A stretch of DNA of 64,000 bases, from the NCBI GenBank assembly GCA_032719365.1, contig CM064871.1, positions 60,586,416 to 60,650,415 on the forward strand, written 5' to 3'. This document shows positions 35,684-46,305 of this stretch, piece by piece. The first letter of the stretch is position 1, and each line of letters starts with the position of its first letter. A program made the position numbers and the translations under genes. This DNA comes from Prinsepia uniflora (lineage: Eukaryota; Streptophyta; Magnoliopsida; Rosales; Rosaceae). The notes beneath the pieces were generated by a model. The model saw only the letters and a list, made by a program, of their open reading frames with translations. It had not been told where the DNA came from and ran no database searches.

Positions 35684-36055
35684 GATCATGTAGCTGAGGA
35701 ATTTCTGGATTTGACTCCAAAAACACATTTGGTGGGGTTGAGTCTCATCTGGTACTTCTTGAGTACCTAGAACATCTTGTGGAGATTGGTAACATGATCT
35801 TTAGCAGTTTTACTCTTTACCAGCTTGTCGTCCACAAAGACCTCTATGGTCTTCCCAATTTGATCGGTGAACATGAAGTTCGCCAAGCATTGGTATGTCG
35901 CTCCGATATTCTTCAGTTAGAATGACATGGCGTTGTAACAGTAAACCCCAAGGTTGGTACGGAAGTTGGTATGGATTTGATCGTCTGGGTGCATCATGAT
36001 CTGATTGTAGTATGAATAGACATCCTTGAAGCTGAGTAGTTCGTAACTGGCAGCC
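35684..36055 (-). pseudogene. T1 reverse transcriptase fragment
   Basis: The minus strand reads YELLSFKDVYSYYNQI, NFRTNLGVYCYNAMSF followed by a stop, KNIGATYQCLANFMF, EVFVDDKLVKS (active-site VDD) and LNPTKCVFGV. This is the Tat-lineage reverse transcriptase. It begins abruptly at about 36055, in the middle of the domain, against nicotianamine synthase sequence. Confidence 0.9.
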
Positions 36056-36550
36056 ACAAATTTCGACCTCTTCGACGTGGACGAGGAGGTCAATGATGTC
36101 GCCTGAGAATTGGTCTCGTTTGAAGTGGAGTTGGCCAGGAGCGTGAAGTTTCACACGCAGGACATATTGACTGCAGGAGAGATTCTCCTAAAGCAATATG
36201 ATTGCATATTTTTTGCTTGCCTTGTGGGAATCAAGGCGGTTGATAAGTTGAAGGTGATCGAGCACCTGGGGAAGAATATGAAAGGTGGGAGTGTTTTGAT
36301 TCTTAGAAGTGCGACGGGGGCACTGTCGTTTTTGTACCCACTCGTACAGGAATGTGACCTGGTGGGGTTCCAAGTGCTGACAAGGTTTCGCGCCACTGAA
36401 GTGCCACCTTACTCCATATTTCTAGTTCGCAAGTCTATGACCACGACCACGTCATCTTCTCTTATGGTGAGTAATAGTAAAGAGAATACCACATTAACTA
36501 TGCCTCAAGTGATGACAATGCCAGTCCGAGTGACATTCTCCCTGGTCTAA
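36056..36550 (+). pseudogene. Nicotianamine synthase pseudogene, C-terminal part
   Basis: Nicotianamine synthase joins three S-adenosylmethionine molecules into the metal chelator nicotianamine used for iron, zinc and copper transport. The frame starting at 36059 reads NFDLFDVDEEVNDVA, a TGA stop (36104-36106), then KFHTQDI, LLKQYDCIFFACLVGI, KVIEHLGKNMKGGSVLILRS, ALSFLYPLVQECDL and ATEVPPYSIFLVRK. This is the C-terminal third to half of the family, including the conserved AALVG-like and LRSA-like blocks. The N-terminal half, with the start codon, is missing at the T1 junction. The TGA and the truncation make it non-functional. The stop at 36548 is near the usual end. Confidence 0.85.
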
Positions 36551-37339
36551 TATATAATATACTAATCTTTCGACATCTGTCTATGTGTGTGATTGTGTAT
36601 AGACGGATTTGTAGAAACTTGTATATAAAGTTGGGACGTAGGTGGATATGGAGAGTGGTTTCATCATCAATCATCATCTTGGCTTGCTATTCATACGATA
36701 CTACTTTACTTGTTTACCGGAGTTTGTCTCACTGAAGTCCAGCCAAAATGAGGATCGGTATGGACCACATGACATGAGCTGTCCAATTTGAACCAACGGC
36801 CATGATTGAAAGCAACCTCAGTTCTGTTTAAATTAGGCCTATAAGTAATCCAACCCCATACCATTTACAAAACAGGCCTTACCCGAAAGAAACCCGAAAA
36901 CTGAAGGTAAAAATGCATCTCATTGTTGGCACTAGAGTGAAATCGGAAATCTCCTTCCCCTTTCGTAACCGCATGAGAAATGAATTTGAAAGCTTGACGT
37001 TCGCTTTTTTTGGGAATCACGTTAGTTCGTTTTGGTAGTTGTTGAAATCTTGGACCCAATCACAAGCAAAATCGAACTGTGAATTTCCTAAAGTACAGAA
37101 AAGAGAAGCTCAGGTTAGTATCTGGGTAATTTGTCTGAGTACAACGAAATGATTTCTGTTATTTGTTTGAAATATATCAATCATAAAGATGATGTTCATA
37201 GTTTGTTATATATATGCTAGTCCTAAACAATGGTTTGCATTTGATATTCTTTTGCCATGCATATTTAAGTGACTCCCATAATGTTTTGCATTGCATTGTT
37301 TTGTAATGACTTTTCTGATTTAACCTTGTATGGAATTGT
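36551..37339. other. Intergenic, no gene seen
   Basis: AT-rich 3' flank of the nicotianamine synthase relic. A GAGAAGCTCAG|GTTAGT splice-donor-like site at about 37115 could belong to a leader exon of the DUF1985 relic, but nothing confirms this. Confidence 0.4.
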
Positions 37340-38160
37340 AGGTTGTTGGAGATAGATAAGTCTATTAGGCTTCAAATATCCGAGGATAAAGTATTTATTG
37401 GTAAAATGCAGTGGTGTCAAAATCACAGGTGTATACTATTAATTAGGACTAACTTGAAAGGGAAGCATCTGGAAAGGTTTGGCATTTGTATACCTATTGG
37501 TATTTAACTATAGTGCTTATCCGTTTGTTTGGAGCAACCTCATTACAGATGGACTTATGCTGAGAAGGGTTAATGGAAAATATGTAAGAGAAATGGAAGA
37601 TGTATGCTTTATGGTGGGAATTGAGTATTGCAGTTTACTCACAGGGAATTTAGTCTCATAACTGGTCTAAGTTGTGGGGAGAGGCCTGAATCTATTATTG
37701 ATGGTGATGATGATGTTAACAGAATAAGGCAGAAGTATTGTAAAAACTTGAGAGGGTTACCATTGGGGACGTAGAGGAAGCATTTATAAAGTGCAAAAAC
37801 CAGGAAGATTTGTATAAATGAGGTCTTGTATTTTTCGTTGAGCAAGCGTTGTTGGGTCAGGAGATTTCAACCGGCATACACATAGGGTACTTGAAGTTAT
37901 GGAGAAGTGGAATAATTATTCATGGAGGACTGTTGCTTTTGAGATGACAACTAAATCATTGTGCCGAACTTTAAAAAACAAGAGATATAAGAGGGGGAAA
38001 GTGATAAAATATGGGGGTGTTGATATAGGGGTGATTTCCAAAAATTTAAAGGGAAAAAGGGCAAGGATCGAGGCGCTGTTAAAAAAGAAGGGTATTCGGA
38101 TAAGAAAGGCATCGAAGAAATCTGCAAAAGGTTCTGATTATTATGTGGATGGAGTCTGAA
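37340..38160 (+). pseudogene. DUF1985-domain gene relic
   Basis: DUF1985 is a plant-specific domain often found in Ulp1-protease-like proteins, many of them carried by transposons. Pieces in several frames follow its order: LKGKHLERFGI, WSNLITDGLMLRRVNGKY, FSLITGLSCGERPESI, VNRIRQKYCKNL, VTIGDVEEAFIKCKNQEDLYK followed by a stop, GLVFFVEQALLG, and MEKWNNYSWRTVAFEMTTKS. The last piece lies in an 86-residue open frame (37899-38159) that ends in a Lys/Arg-rich tail. Frame changes near 37640, 37760 and 37880 show it is broken. No Ulp1 catalytic domain follows. Confidence 0.65.
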
Positions 38161-38698
38161 AAAGAAGAAGAAGAAGAAGACGACGACTAAATCTTCTACC
38201 CTTCAATCTCTTAGCTGGAATGAAATGAGACTAAAACCTAGGAGGGAGATAAAAACAAGACAAAAACCTAGATGTAATACGACATAAGACCTAGGATTTA
38301 GTTTTTTTTTTTTTTTAAGATTTGATGTTGAAATACTTATCCTTTAGTAAATTTTAGTGGTCGCAGTCTCGCAGAGCTTTATATCATAATTTTTGTTCAT
38401 ATTTTTTTATTATATGTGTATTTATTTTTAATATTATATCTTTTGAATTTTTGACAAGGAAACTAAATTAAATATTATGGTAAAGTACAAAGACGTAAAA
38501 TTTAGAGATTATTACTCCAATTTTTCCTTTTTATTCAACTTAAAAGAAAAATTAACATCAATGGACGATTTTGCGCTTAATTTTTAACGAATCATGATTA
38601 TAGTAAGGTTCAAAGACTCTTACGCCAAGTTTTCCAAAACTTGGATCTTATTTATGCATCATCTCATCATATATACAGAAAAAGTACGTACTTTGTAA
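38161..38698. other. 3' flank between the DUF1985 relic and the oxidoreductase gene
   Basis: AT-rich. It has a GAA-rich stretch at 38161-38190 and a poly-T run at 38300-38315. The 3' untranslated region of the minus-strand oxidoreductase should lie here; no clear single polyadenylation signal stands out. Confidence 0.5.
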
Positions 38699-40889
38699 TC
38701 ATTGAATTGGATGTATGACTACCTTTCCAGTGGCCCTATTGGTTTCAAGGTAAGAGAAAGCCTCAACAACTTGGGCAAAAGAAAAGGGCTCTTTTGGATC
38801 TATCACCGCCTTCACCTTCCCACTCTCTAAATATGGGTTTAGTTTCTTCAAAACATCCCCATTTGAAGTCACCACAAATCTGAAACCTGGAGGTGTCACT
38901 GCTCCTGTTACGGCTACTACACTCCCTCCTTCTTTCACCACCTTCACTGCTTTATCACATTGACCTACCAAAACAGAAAAATAATAACCAAAATTAACTA
39001 CATTCTCATCTGCTGGAATAAAAGACCTTGACTATAAAAAAAATCTTACCGATAGCATCATACACAACATCAAACTTTTCTGGAAATTCTTCGAAATTCT
39101 CCTTCGTGTAATCAATGGCCAGATCAGCTCCTAAGCTCTTCAAAAACTCCAATTTTTCAGTGCTTGAAGTGGCTGCCACTCTTGATGCTCCAAACACATG
39201 TTTAGCTAGCTATTTCACCCGCCAAAATGTGACTCAGCAAATAAAAGAAATACAAACATATGTTTTTTTTTCCTTTATGGGGCAATGCTAGAATGTAAGG
39301 TACCTGTATCACAAGGCTTCCAACTCCACCAGCACCATTCAAAACCAGCAAAGATTTACCATGAGAAAATCTCGTCCTTTCCAGACCCTCATAAGCAGTC
39401 TCAATTGCAAGAGGAAGAGCAGCAGCCTGAACAAAGTCCAGATTCTTCGGCTTTAGTGCTAATAACCTCTCTTCAACAGCAGTGTATTCTGCAAGAGAGC
39501 CAGATTGTTTCGGCCCGTCCAGAGCTCTCTCATGTACGTCTCCATACACTTCATCCCCTACTTTAAATTCCTTTACTTGACTGCCAACCTTTACCACCAC
39601 ACCGGCAACATCATAGCCCGGAACAGTCTAGAGGGAAAAAAAAATGTAGAACCATAGAGTTAAACTTAATAGGTCATTCAAACCACGCTCTTTATGTACT
39701 TCAAGCTGACACTGCAACTAGAATTGGCTAGCAATGAACTTATTGCTTAATTCCTCTATGAGTTAAAAACAGAATTTTACCCAACTGGCAAAAGAAGAAC
39801 CCTAATTCAATTTGCCAATCTCATCCATCAAACTTACTATATTACAAGATTACAACAAGCATTCTAATCCCAACAAAGATTCCAGATGAAGGAACACGAA
39901 ACAACCATAGTTCAGAACTCTATGCACAATTTAAGAAATATTTCTAGTCCCAACATTTCTAGACCCACATTCAAATGAAGCGAACAGACCAATATGATTT
40001 AGGATATGGAAATTCACCTCCTTATCCATTTCAATTTGACATCAAACTAGAATTTTTCCAGCAATGAATTTAATCCCAATTCCTCTACAAAATAAATCAA
40101 GACTAAACTCAGTATCCAAAATAAGAACAGCCATTATTGTAGTCACCCTTAGTCAGAATAAAATATTCAACTTCATCCAAGAAACTTATGAGTTAAGATT
40201 ATCACAACAAACATTCTAAATCCCAACACAAATTCCAGACATCCAAACACACACCAACCACGTCTCACAAGTCAAAACTCAATACAAAATTTTCAGTCCC
40301 AAATTCTCTACTCTTAAAAATGTCAACTTTTTCTCAAACCTAACATTCCAAATTCAGATTAAGCTTATTCCTCCCACATTTCACTATTTCAGCAGCCAAA
40401 ACATCCCAAGTTCCCAACTGATTTCAAAACAAGAAAAATAGAAGAAGGTACATAAAAGTTAAATCACCGGGAGAGGAGAGTCGGTGTTCTTGAACTTGCC
40501 CTGCCTCCTCTTGAAGTCAACTGGGTTCAGAGCCGCGGCCACAACCTCAATCAGAACCCGGTCCTCCAGCAACTCCGGCACCGCCACTTTGGTCTCAAAT
40601 TTCAAAACATCGACACCCCTTATTCCCCATACACCCACGCCTTCATTTCAGAGGGCAAACCCGAGACCTTTGAAGCCTCAGCAGAAGCAGGGGCAGATTG
40701 GGAAGTAGAAGACACTTTCAGAGTAGAAAGCTTGCTTCTTTGAGAATTCGAGCTTGTGGGTACTGCTATTCTCCTCTTATTTTCCAGGAAAGTGAAGGAA
40801 AATTTGGGAGAAATTGGATTTGGGGATAGATAATTTAAGGGTGTGAGTTGAGAAGCAGAGGAGCTGAGAGTGGCAGTGGCTGCTAACAT
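38699..40889 (-). CDS. Chloroplast alkenal/one (quinone) oxidoreductase, AOR-like; apparent frameshift in exon 1
   Basis: NADPH-dependent medium-chain reductase of the zinc-independent quinone-oxidoreductase family (Arabidopsis AOR and strawberry enone oxidoreductase types). It reduces the C=C bond of reactive enals and enones. Exons on the minus strand are 40889-40468, 39627-39304, 39209-39050 and 38964-38699, all with GT-AG introns. Residues 1 to about 75 are Ser/Thr-rich, like a chloroplast transit peptide. SEMKAWVYGE opens the catalytic domain. The nucleotide-binding motif is NGAGGVGSLVIQ and LAKHVFGAS, split by intron 2; the end is TGKVVIHPIQ. Exon lengths sum to 1172 bases, one short of 391 codons. 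At about 40616-40621 a TAA follows YGE and the frame resumes one base off at GVDVLKF. It is either a real null allele or a base-call error. Confidence 0.9.
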
Positions 40890-41337
40890 CGTTTCTAACT
40901 CAACCTTAAGCAGCTTATCTCTTTCTGTTCTTCATATGGCGCTTGTTTTTTAACTGTTTTCTATGTCGTTCTTCACAGGGACATCGTTATGATTCAGTGT
41001 GGCAAAAATTAGTTCTTTTCCGTGCACTCTACTAATACATCCCGGCCAAATCAGGTACGGGATGATTTTGTAGAAAAAGGCCAGGCACGTGGACGTCCAG
41101 GATTACTCATGACTGGATTGGAGATCGACGGCCAGGAAGCCACAATTGATAGCACAACCCTTTTATACTTTGGAGGGATGATTTTGTAGAAAAAGGCCAG
41201 GCACGTGGACGTCCAGGATTACTCATGACTGGATTGGAGATCGACGGCCAGGAAGCCACAATTGATAGCACAACCCTTTTATACTTTGGAGTTTGTCGAG
41301 TCGACTGTGAGTCGTGTCAACCCTGGTTTTCTCTTCT
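40890..41337. promoter_or_regulatory. Shared divergent promoter region
   Basis: About 450 bp separate the oxidoreductase start codon (minus strand) from the likely transcript start of the OB-fold gene (plus strand). The region includes the duplicated 116-bp block described next. No coding sequence is present. Confidence 0.6.
41059..41290 (+). repeat. Exact 116-bp tandem duplication in the divergent promoter
   Basis: Copy 1 is 41059-41174 and copy 2 is 41175-41290; I find no difference between them. Each has GGCACGTGGACGTCC, which includes a CACGTG G-box core and a GACGTC element, and a TTTTATACTTT TATA-like stretch at its right end. Confidence 0.95.
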
Positions 41338-41397
41338 TCAGTCAGATCTTCGCTCTTTTCTCCGTCGCTCCCAGATTGTCTTTGTGCGTACTCTCAG

Positions 41398-41978
41398 GTG
41401 AGTTCTAACTCTGATTTTCAACATGGTTGTTGATGTTTTGTTAGAATCTATCAAAAAGTTGTTGTTTTCTTAATTTTGACATTACTGTCGGATATCTATA
41501 ATTTTGTTAACTTCTTGTTTGAAACGATTACAGAGTAATTACGGCTCCGATCCATTGTTGAAAATTGATTTTGTCTCTGATCTGCTCTTCAATTTTGAAT
41601 CTCCGTTGGAAATTTATGATTAAAATGGACGCTTTACAATATTAGAAGAAAATTCACTCAAATTTTGTAACCTGTTTGGTTATTAGAAAAATTAGAAAAA
41701 TATTGGATCTGAATGTAGCCTGATGTTTCGATCACCGTAGATGAATATAAATTTGGGATCTTAGACTGATTTTTACCCAAGAAAAAACTCTTGCTTTATA
41801 AAAAAAGAAAAAAAAGAAAAATAGAAACCTCTGCTTAACCTTAAGTGACTCCCCACTTGATTGCATGAAGTTTTATTGAAATCGAAGGTTGAAGATTTTA
41901 TGTAAATTGCATTTTTACGAGTATGTTTCTGGAAGCCATTATGTGATTGTTTAGTGATTGCGCAATTTGTTGGTGTAG
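41398..41978 (+). other. Intron in the 5' untranslated region of the OB-fold gene
   Basis: CTCTCAG|GTGAGTTC at 41398 and a TGGTGTAG| acceptor at 41978, 18 bases before the start codon. The sequence is T-rich, as in plant leader introns. Inferred from splice signals only. Confidence 0.6.
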
Positions 41979-41996
41979 ATTTTGGGTAGGTTTGAA

Positions 41997-44236
41997 ATGG
42001 CAGAAGCAAAACCGGGATTGAGGAAACCCGTATTCACCAAGGTTTCGGAGCTCCGCCCTGGCACCGCTGGGCATACTCTCACAGTAAAGGTTGTTAATAC
42101 TAAGATGGTGTCACAGAAGGGTCGTGGGCGAATGGCTGAATGCTTGGTTGGTGATGAGACCGGAATGATCATATTTAAAGCCTGGAATGATCAAGGTGTG
42201 TATTTCAAGCTTACTTTTTGCACTCATTATTAAACTTATCTTTGCTCAGCCAATTGCTAGCTCAAAATCCGATGACTACTAATCAAACCCAATTAAGTAG
42301 TTTTCTTTTCTAAATGATGTCATCGGTTGGATTTTGATCTAATGTTTTGTTGGCATGGATTCTTGTCTTTGTGAGTCGGATTTCGCAGGTCTTCATAGGT
42401 GTTTCCTTGTGCGTCCTGCATGCGTGTGTAAAACAAATTACATACTTCTGTGTGTGTGCTTACTTACATTGGTTTGATTTTAGTTTGCAATTGATGTTTG
42501 TTCATTATTTGGTTAAGAACTTTAGATATAGTAGCTGAAATTGATCGGCGAGGCAATGCTAGAGTGGCTTAACTAGTCAAACAGGGTGATATATGGTGAA
42601 AATAGCAATCTAGGTCAAGGTTAAAAATATTGATAAATAAATTATGTAAATAATGGGATAGGGATACAAGTGTTTGAATCTGGGATTTTTTTAAACTAGT
42701 CACCAAACCATATGTATGTTTTTGGTTGAAATCATTCTGGAGTAATATTTTGTCAAGTCTTAATCCTGAGAAAGGCTGATATGCTTGTGTTGCATTTTGG
42801 AAGCATTTATTTTGCTTTAGTGTCATAGTGTAGTTAATTTTTTTACACGCTATTATGGTGGTAGTTTTCATATTCCAAGGATTTAAGTGTTGAGTTGTGA
42901 TTCATATGAGATTCTGGCATTCTCTACATTGAAAAATATTTTTGATCTTCTGATATGGATTATTGTAGGTAGTTTCCTTGATTGCTGATTTTGCTCCATA
43001 AGACATAACATGTTCTACTACAGATTCTAATGTTTTCATGTATCTCCTGTGTCTTGTGGGTTTGCAATGACATACAATTTTATATGCATCCCTTACCGCC
43101 AAATCTGGGTTCTTCTAGAAGTAAAAATAACCAATGAAGGGTTTGTTCCATAAGGTTTGTTTTGCAATATGAATCAATTGCTCAATTTATTTCTCGACTT
43201 GTAGAATAGAGAAAACGATCGTAAGTGCATGATCAACTCTTTCATAATGTCTGAGTAGGGTTGAGCGTCTGTTCGAAAGAAATGCTATTTTCTGATATTT
43301 CAGTGGAATCAATCTTTTTTAGCTCTGTCCAAACCAATTGGCCTTGCAACAGAGCCAATCAAATCCACATTGTAATGGATTTCACCAGTTTTCTATTTGG
43401 CTTTTTAATTTTAGTTCTACTAGCAAGTTCAAGAGAAAATCCAAGTACAGATTTAACATGGCTCAGTTTAGGAAAGCTTCTGTAAAGGAAGCAAAGGCCA
43501 GCATCCTAAGACATCACAACTATTCCTGAGTGTGAATGAGGGGATCTGCCAAAGAAATGGCATATAGGAGATCGAGAGAAAATCTTTAAAACTAGGAACT
43601 TCCGGAAGGCCACATAACAACCCTATGAATATCGGATCTCATGTTATAGTTGTATCTGGTGATAGGGGAGAGAATGAACTGCTGTGATGCCAAGTACGTG
43701 AGGCTTAGCTTAATGAATCGGGAATGAATTTTATGAGTGTTTTCATGTGTGATAAATGGGAGTTGCTGAGTTGGTTTCACTTCTTTCTGTTAGTTTCTCA
43801 GTTTACCAGATGAGAATTCGGGTTTCATAAATTAAGCCCAATATTACCCATTATCTTTTTAAAAAGTGATGCACACCAACAGTTTGGACCTATTATAGAT
43901 TTTTGTTATCAGCCTGTCAAAATTGTTGTGCCTATATCTTGGGAGTCATTCATTTTGATTTTAGTGAGTTGCATCATTAGTTGTGAGCTGTACTATTTTC
44001 TAATATACATTTCTTGTTATTAATTGGATTGATATTATGGTGTTGTAGTGGACATGATGAAAGAAGGTTCTTCCATAACCCTACGTAATGCAAGAATTGA
44101 CATGTACAAAGGATCGATGAGACTTGCTGTGGACAAGTGGGGACGTATGGAAGTTGCTGAACCGGCCAGTTTTACAGTGAAGGAAGATAACAACCTCTCC
44201 CTCATTGAGTATGAACTTGTCAATGTCGAAGAGTGA
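41997..44236 (+). CDS. OB-fold nucleic-acid-binding protein, At4g28440 type
   Basis: Small single-domain OB-fold protein of a plant family related to the SOSS-B/single-stranded-DNA-binding fold; its exact cellular role is not established to my knowledge. Coding exons are 41997-42195 and 44049-44236, giving 128 residues. They join in phase at NDQ|VDMMKEG across a 1853-bp GT-AG intron. Exon 1 has KPVFTKVSELRPGTAGHTL and MAECLVGDETGMIIF; exon 2 has LRNARIDMYKGSMRLAVDKW and FTVKEDNNLSLIEYELVNV, all family hallmarks. The protein is slightly shorter than At4g28440 because it lacks the variable Ser/Pro loop after the first strands. ATG at 41997 is the first in frame. AATAAA at 44264 is a likely polyadenylation signal. 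Confidence 0.93.
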
Positions 44237-44263
44237 AAGAGCTCAGTTTTCTAGTCTTAACCC

Positions 44264-44269
44264 AATAAA
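44264..44269 (+). terminator. Likely polyadenylation signal of the OB-fold gene
   Basis: AATAAA 28 bases after the stop codon, in an A-rich context. Confidence 0.5.
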
Positions 44270-45109
44270 ATAAAACCAAATTGAGGACGTTGTGTTGTTA
44301 TATGGGGCATCTAATCTCCAAAAAAATTCTGGAAAGTTCACTTTTAGGATGAGTAAGTCTTGAAGCTAAGTTCTGACCTAGTATTTTCTTACCATTTTGC
44401 CGCCAATGGTGATGGAGCCCTAGTCTTTTTCTAGCTGTAAGTTTATGAAGATGGAGCTTTCTTTCTCCATTGACCGTCTCTTTGTTTTTGGAGAGTACAT
44501 ATGGGATTAATATTATGAAATATGTCTTATACTTGGGTGTAACTTGGTTTGATGATTAATCCGCGGTATTTCTCTCTTTTTAATGTTCGTATGCTTCCCA
44601 CTTGTATATGTCTAATTTGGTTGTCTTCGAAGACGTCGTACATTCATGGTTGAAGTGTATGCTGTCTCATGGTTGAATTTGAGAGGGTCGAACCCGAAAC
44701 CTATATTTGAATCAGTCGAATTTTGTGACGAAGTTAAACAATAGTTCCACAGAGAAGAAGCCATATATAGCTGTATGTTATCCATTGTGAGCTGCCCCAA
44801 ATAGGATTGTTGGATTACAAATTAGCGGAATGGTGTTGTTGCCCAATGGATTCTTTTCTCATCTCTCTGTCCTTTGCCTTAAGTGGAGCTTCGGCTCCGT
44901 CCCTTCGGATTGTGAGTGCCCTTCAAACAAGTGAGAGGACCACTCACTTGAATCAGCATCAAACTAAATGCGAGATATTAAAACAAAAACATATCTATGG
45001 CAATGGCATTACGATTGCATGATGTCATCACATGACTTTCACTGAGTCTAAGCGCTAAGCCCAAATTACGTAAATCTAAGTACGCTGCCTAAAATATATG
45101 AGCTACATG
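44270..45109. other. Intergenic, no gene seen
   Basis: 3' flank of the OB-fold gene. Short open frames without domains. Confidence 0.5.
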
Positions 45110-45545
45110 AATTTGGATATGTCAAAACACTCTACCTAAAGTATGTGAATTTTAACCCATCAAAGCGCTATGCTTGAAGCATATGAATTTCAATTTGGCA
45201 AAGCACTCTGTCTAACCCATCAAAGCACTATGCTTGAAGTACTGAAATGAAGTATATGAATTTCAATTTGGCAAAGCACTCTGTCTAACCCATCAAAGTT
45301 CAATTTGGCAAAGCACTCTGTCTAACCCATCAAAGCACTATGCTTGAAGTACTGAAATGAAGTATATGAATTTCAATTTGGCAAAGCACTCTGTCCAACC
45401 CATCAAAGCACTATGCTTGAAGTACTGAAATGAAGTATATGAATTTCAATTTGGCAAAGCCCTCTGTCTAAACCTATCAAAGCGCTGTGCTTGAAGTATA
45501 TGAATTTCAATTTGGCAAAGCACTTTGTCTATGAAGTATGTGAAT
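45110..45545. repeat. 73-bp tandem repeat array
   Basis: CAATTTGGCA starts at 45191, 45264, 45301, 45374, 45447 and 45508. Spacing is 73, 37, 73, 73 and 61 bp, so full units are 73 bp and two are shortened. The unit contains CTCTGTCTAACCCATCAAAG and TATGCTTGAAGTA. More diverged relatives extend from about 45040 to 45600. Confidence 0.9.
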
Positions 45546-46232
45546 TTCGATTCATCTAAGCACTTCTGCCTAAAAATTTGAATTTCAATCAGTCAAAAAC
45601 TAAGTGAATCTTGATCAGGATAATGATCTAAGCAGCCTATCTATCTTAACTATATAAATTTCCATACGTCTAAATAGTATATTTAAATCGTGTGCATTTT
45701 TTTATCAGATTAAATGGTTTACCTAAACTATGTGAATTTAGATGAGCTTAGGCACTTTCATGTGCGTACATGAGCATAATTATATTGAATAAGCAATTTG
45801 CTTCGCACTTTATCTCCACTCCACCTTCTTACCATTTAAAATTAGTTTGAAGTAAAATATAAGGTGATCATCTTGTACACCAAGAAGTGTCGGCGAGTTG
45901 CTTGAATTATTGAACTTATTGCTGATGCCTGATGGCTACCTTCCTCTAATTCTTTTGATTTTGCACTTACAAATTACAATTGTGAGTGCTTTCCAATCGA
46001 AAATAAAGTCATTGCCTTACTGAGTATGTGCTCTCATTGGTTATTAGTGCGCACATTTTAATTATAGTTCTTCAGACCAGAATCAAGTTGTGGGCTTTTA
46101 ATCTCTCAATGTTGAGATCGTTATCAACATTGCCTTAGTTTCCTTGGTAAATAGCATGGCCTTGGATGCATAACAACCCGTGTTTCAAAATTTCGACTTG
46201 TTCAGAGTATCAGTAAAAGTTCTTTTAAAAAT

Positions 46233-46305
46233 CTGATATTTTTTTGAACATTAAGCCTCGAACGGCATCTGATTTTTTTTGAACATTAAGCCTCGAACAG
46301 CATAT
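46233..46305. repeat. 36-bp tandem duplication
   Basis: Two adjacent copies of CTGAT(A)TTTTTTTGAA...CATTAAGCCTCGAAC(G/A)GCAT, starting at 46233 and 46269. Confidence 0.85.

Noticed and set aside
36056..44236. A biosynthetic or functional gene cluster
   Set aside because: Nicotianamine synthase and DUF1985 are relics, and the two live genes are unrelated housekeeping-type genes. There is no sign of a pathway.
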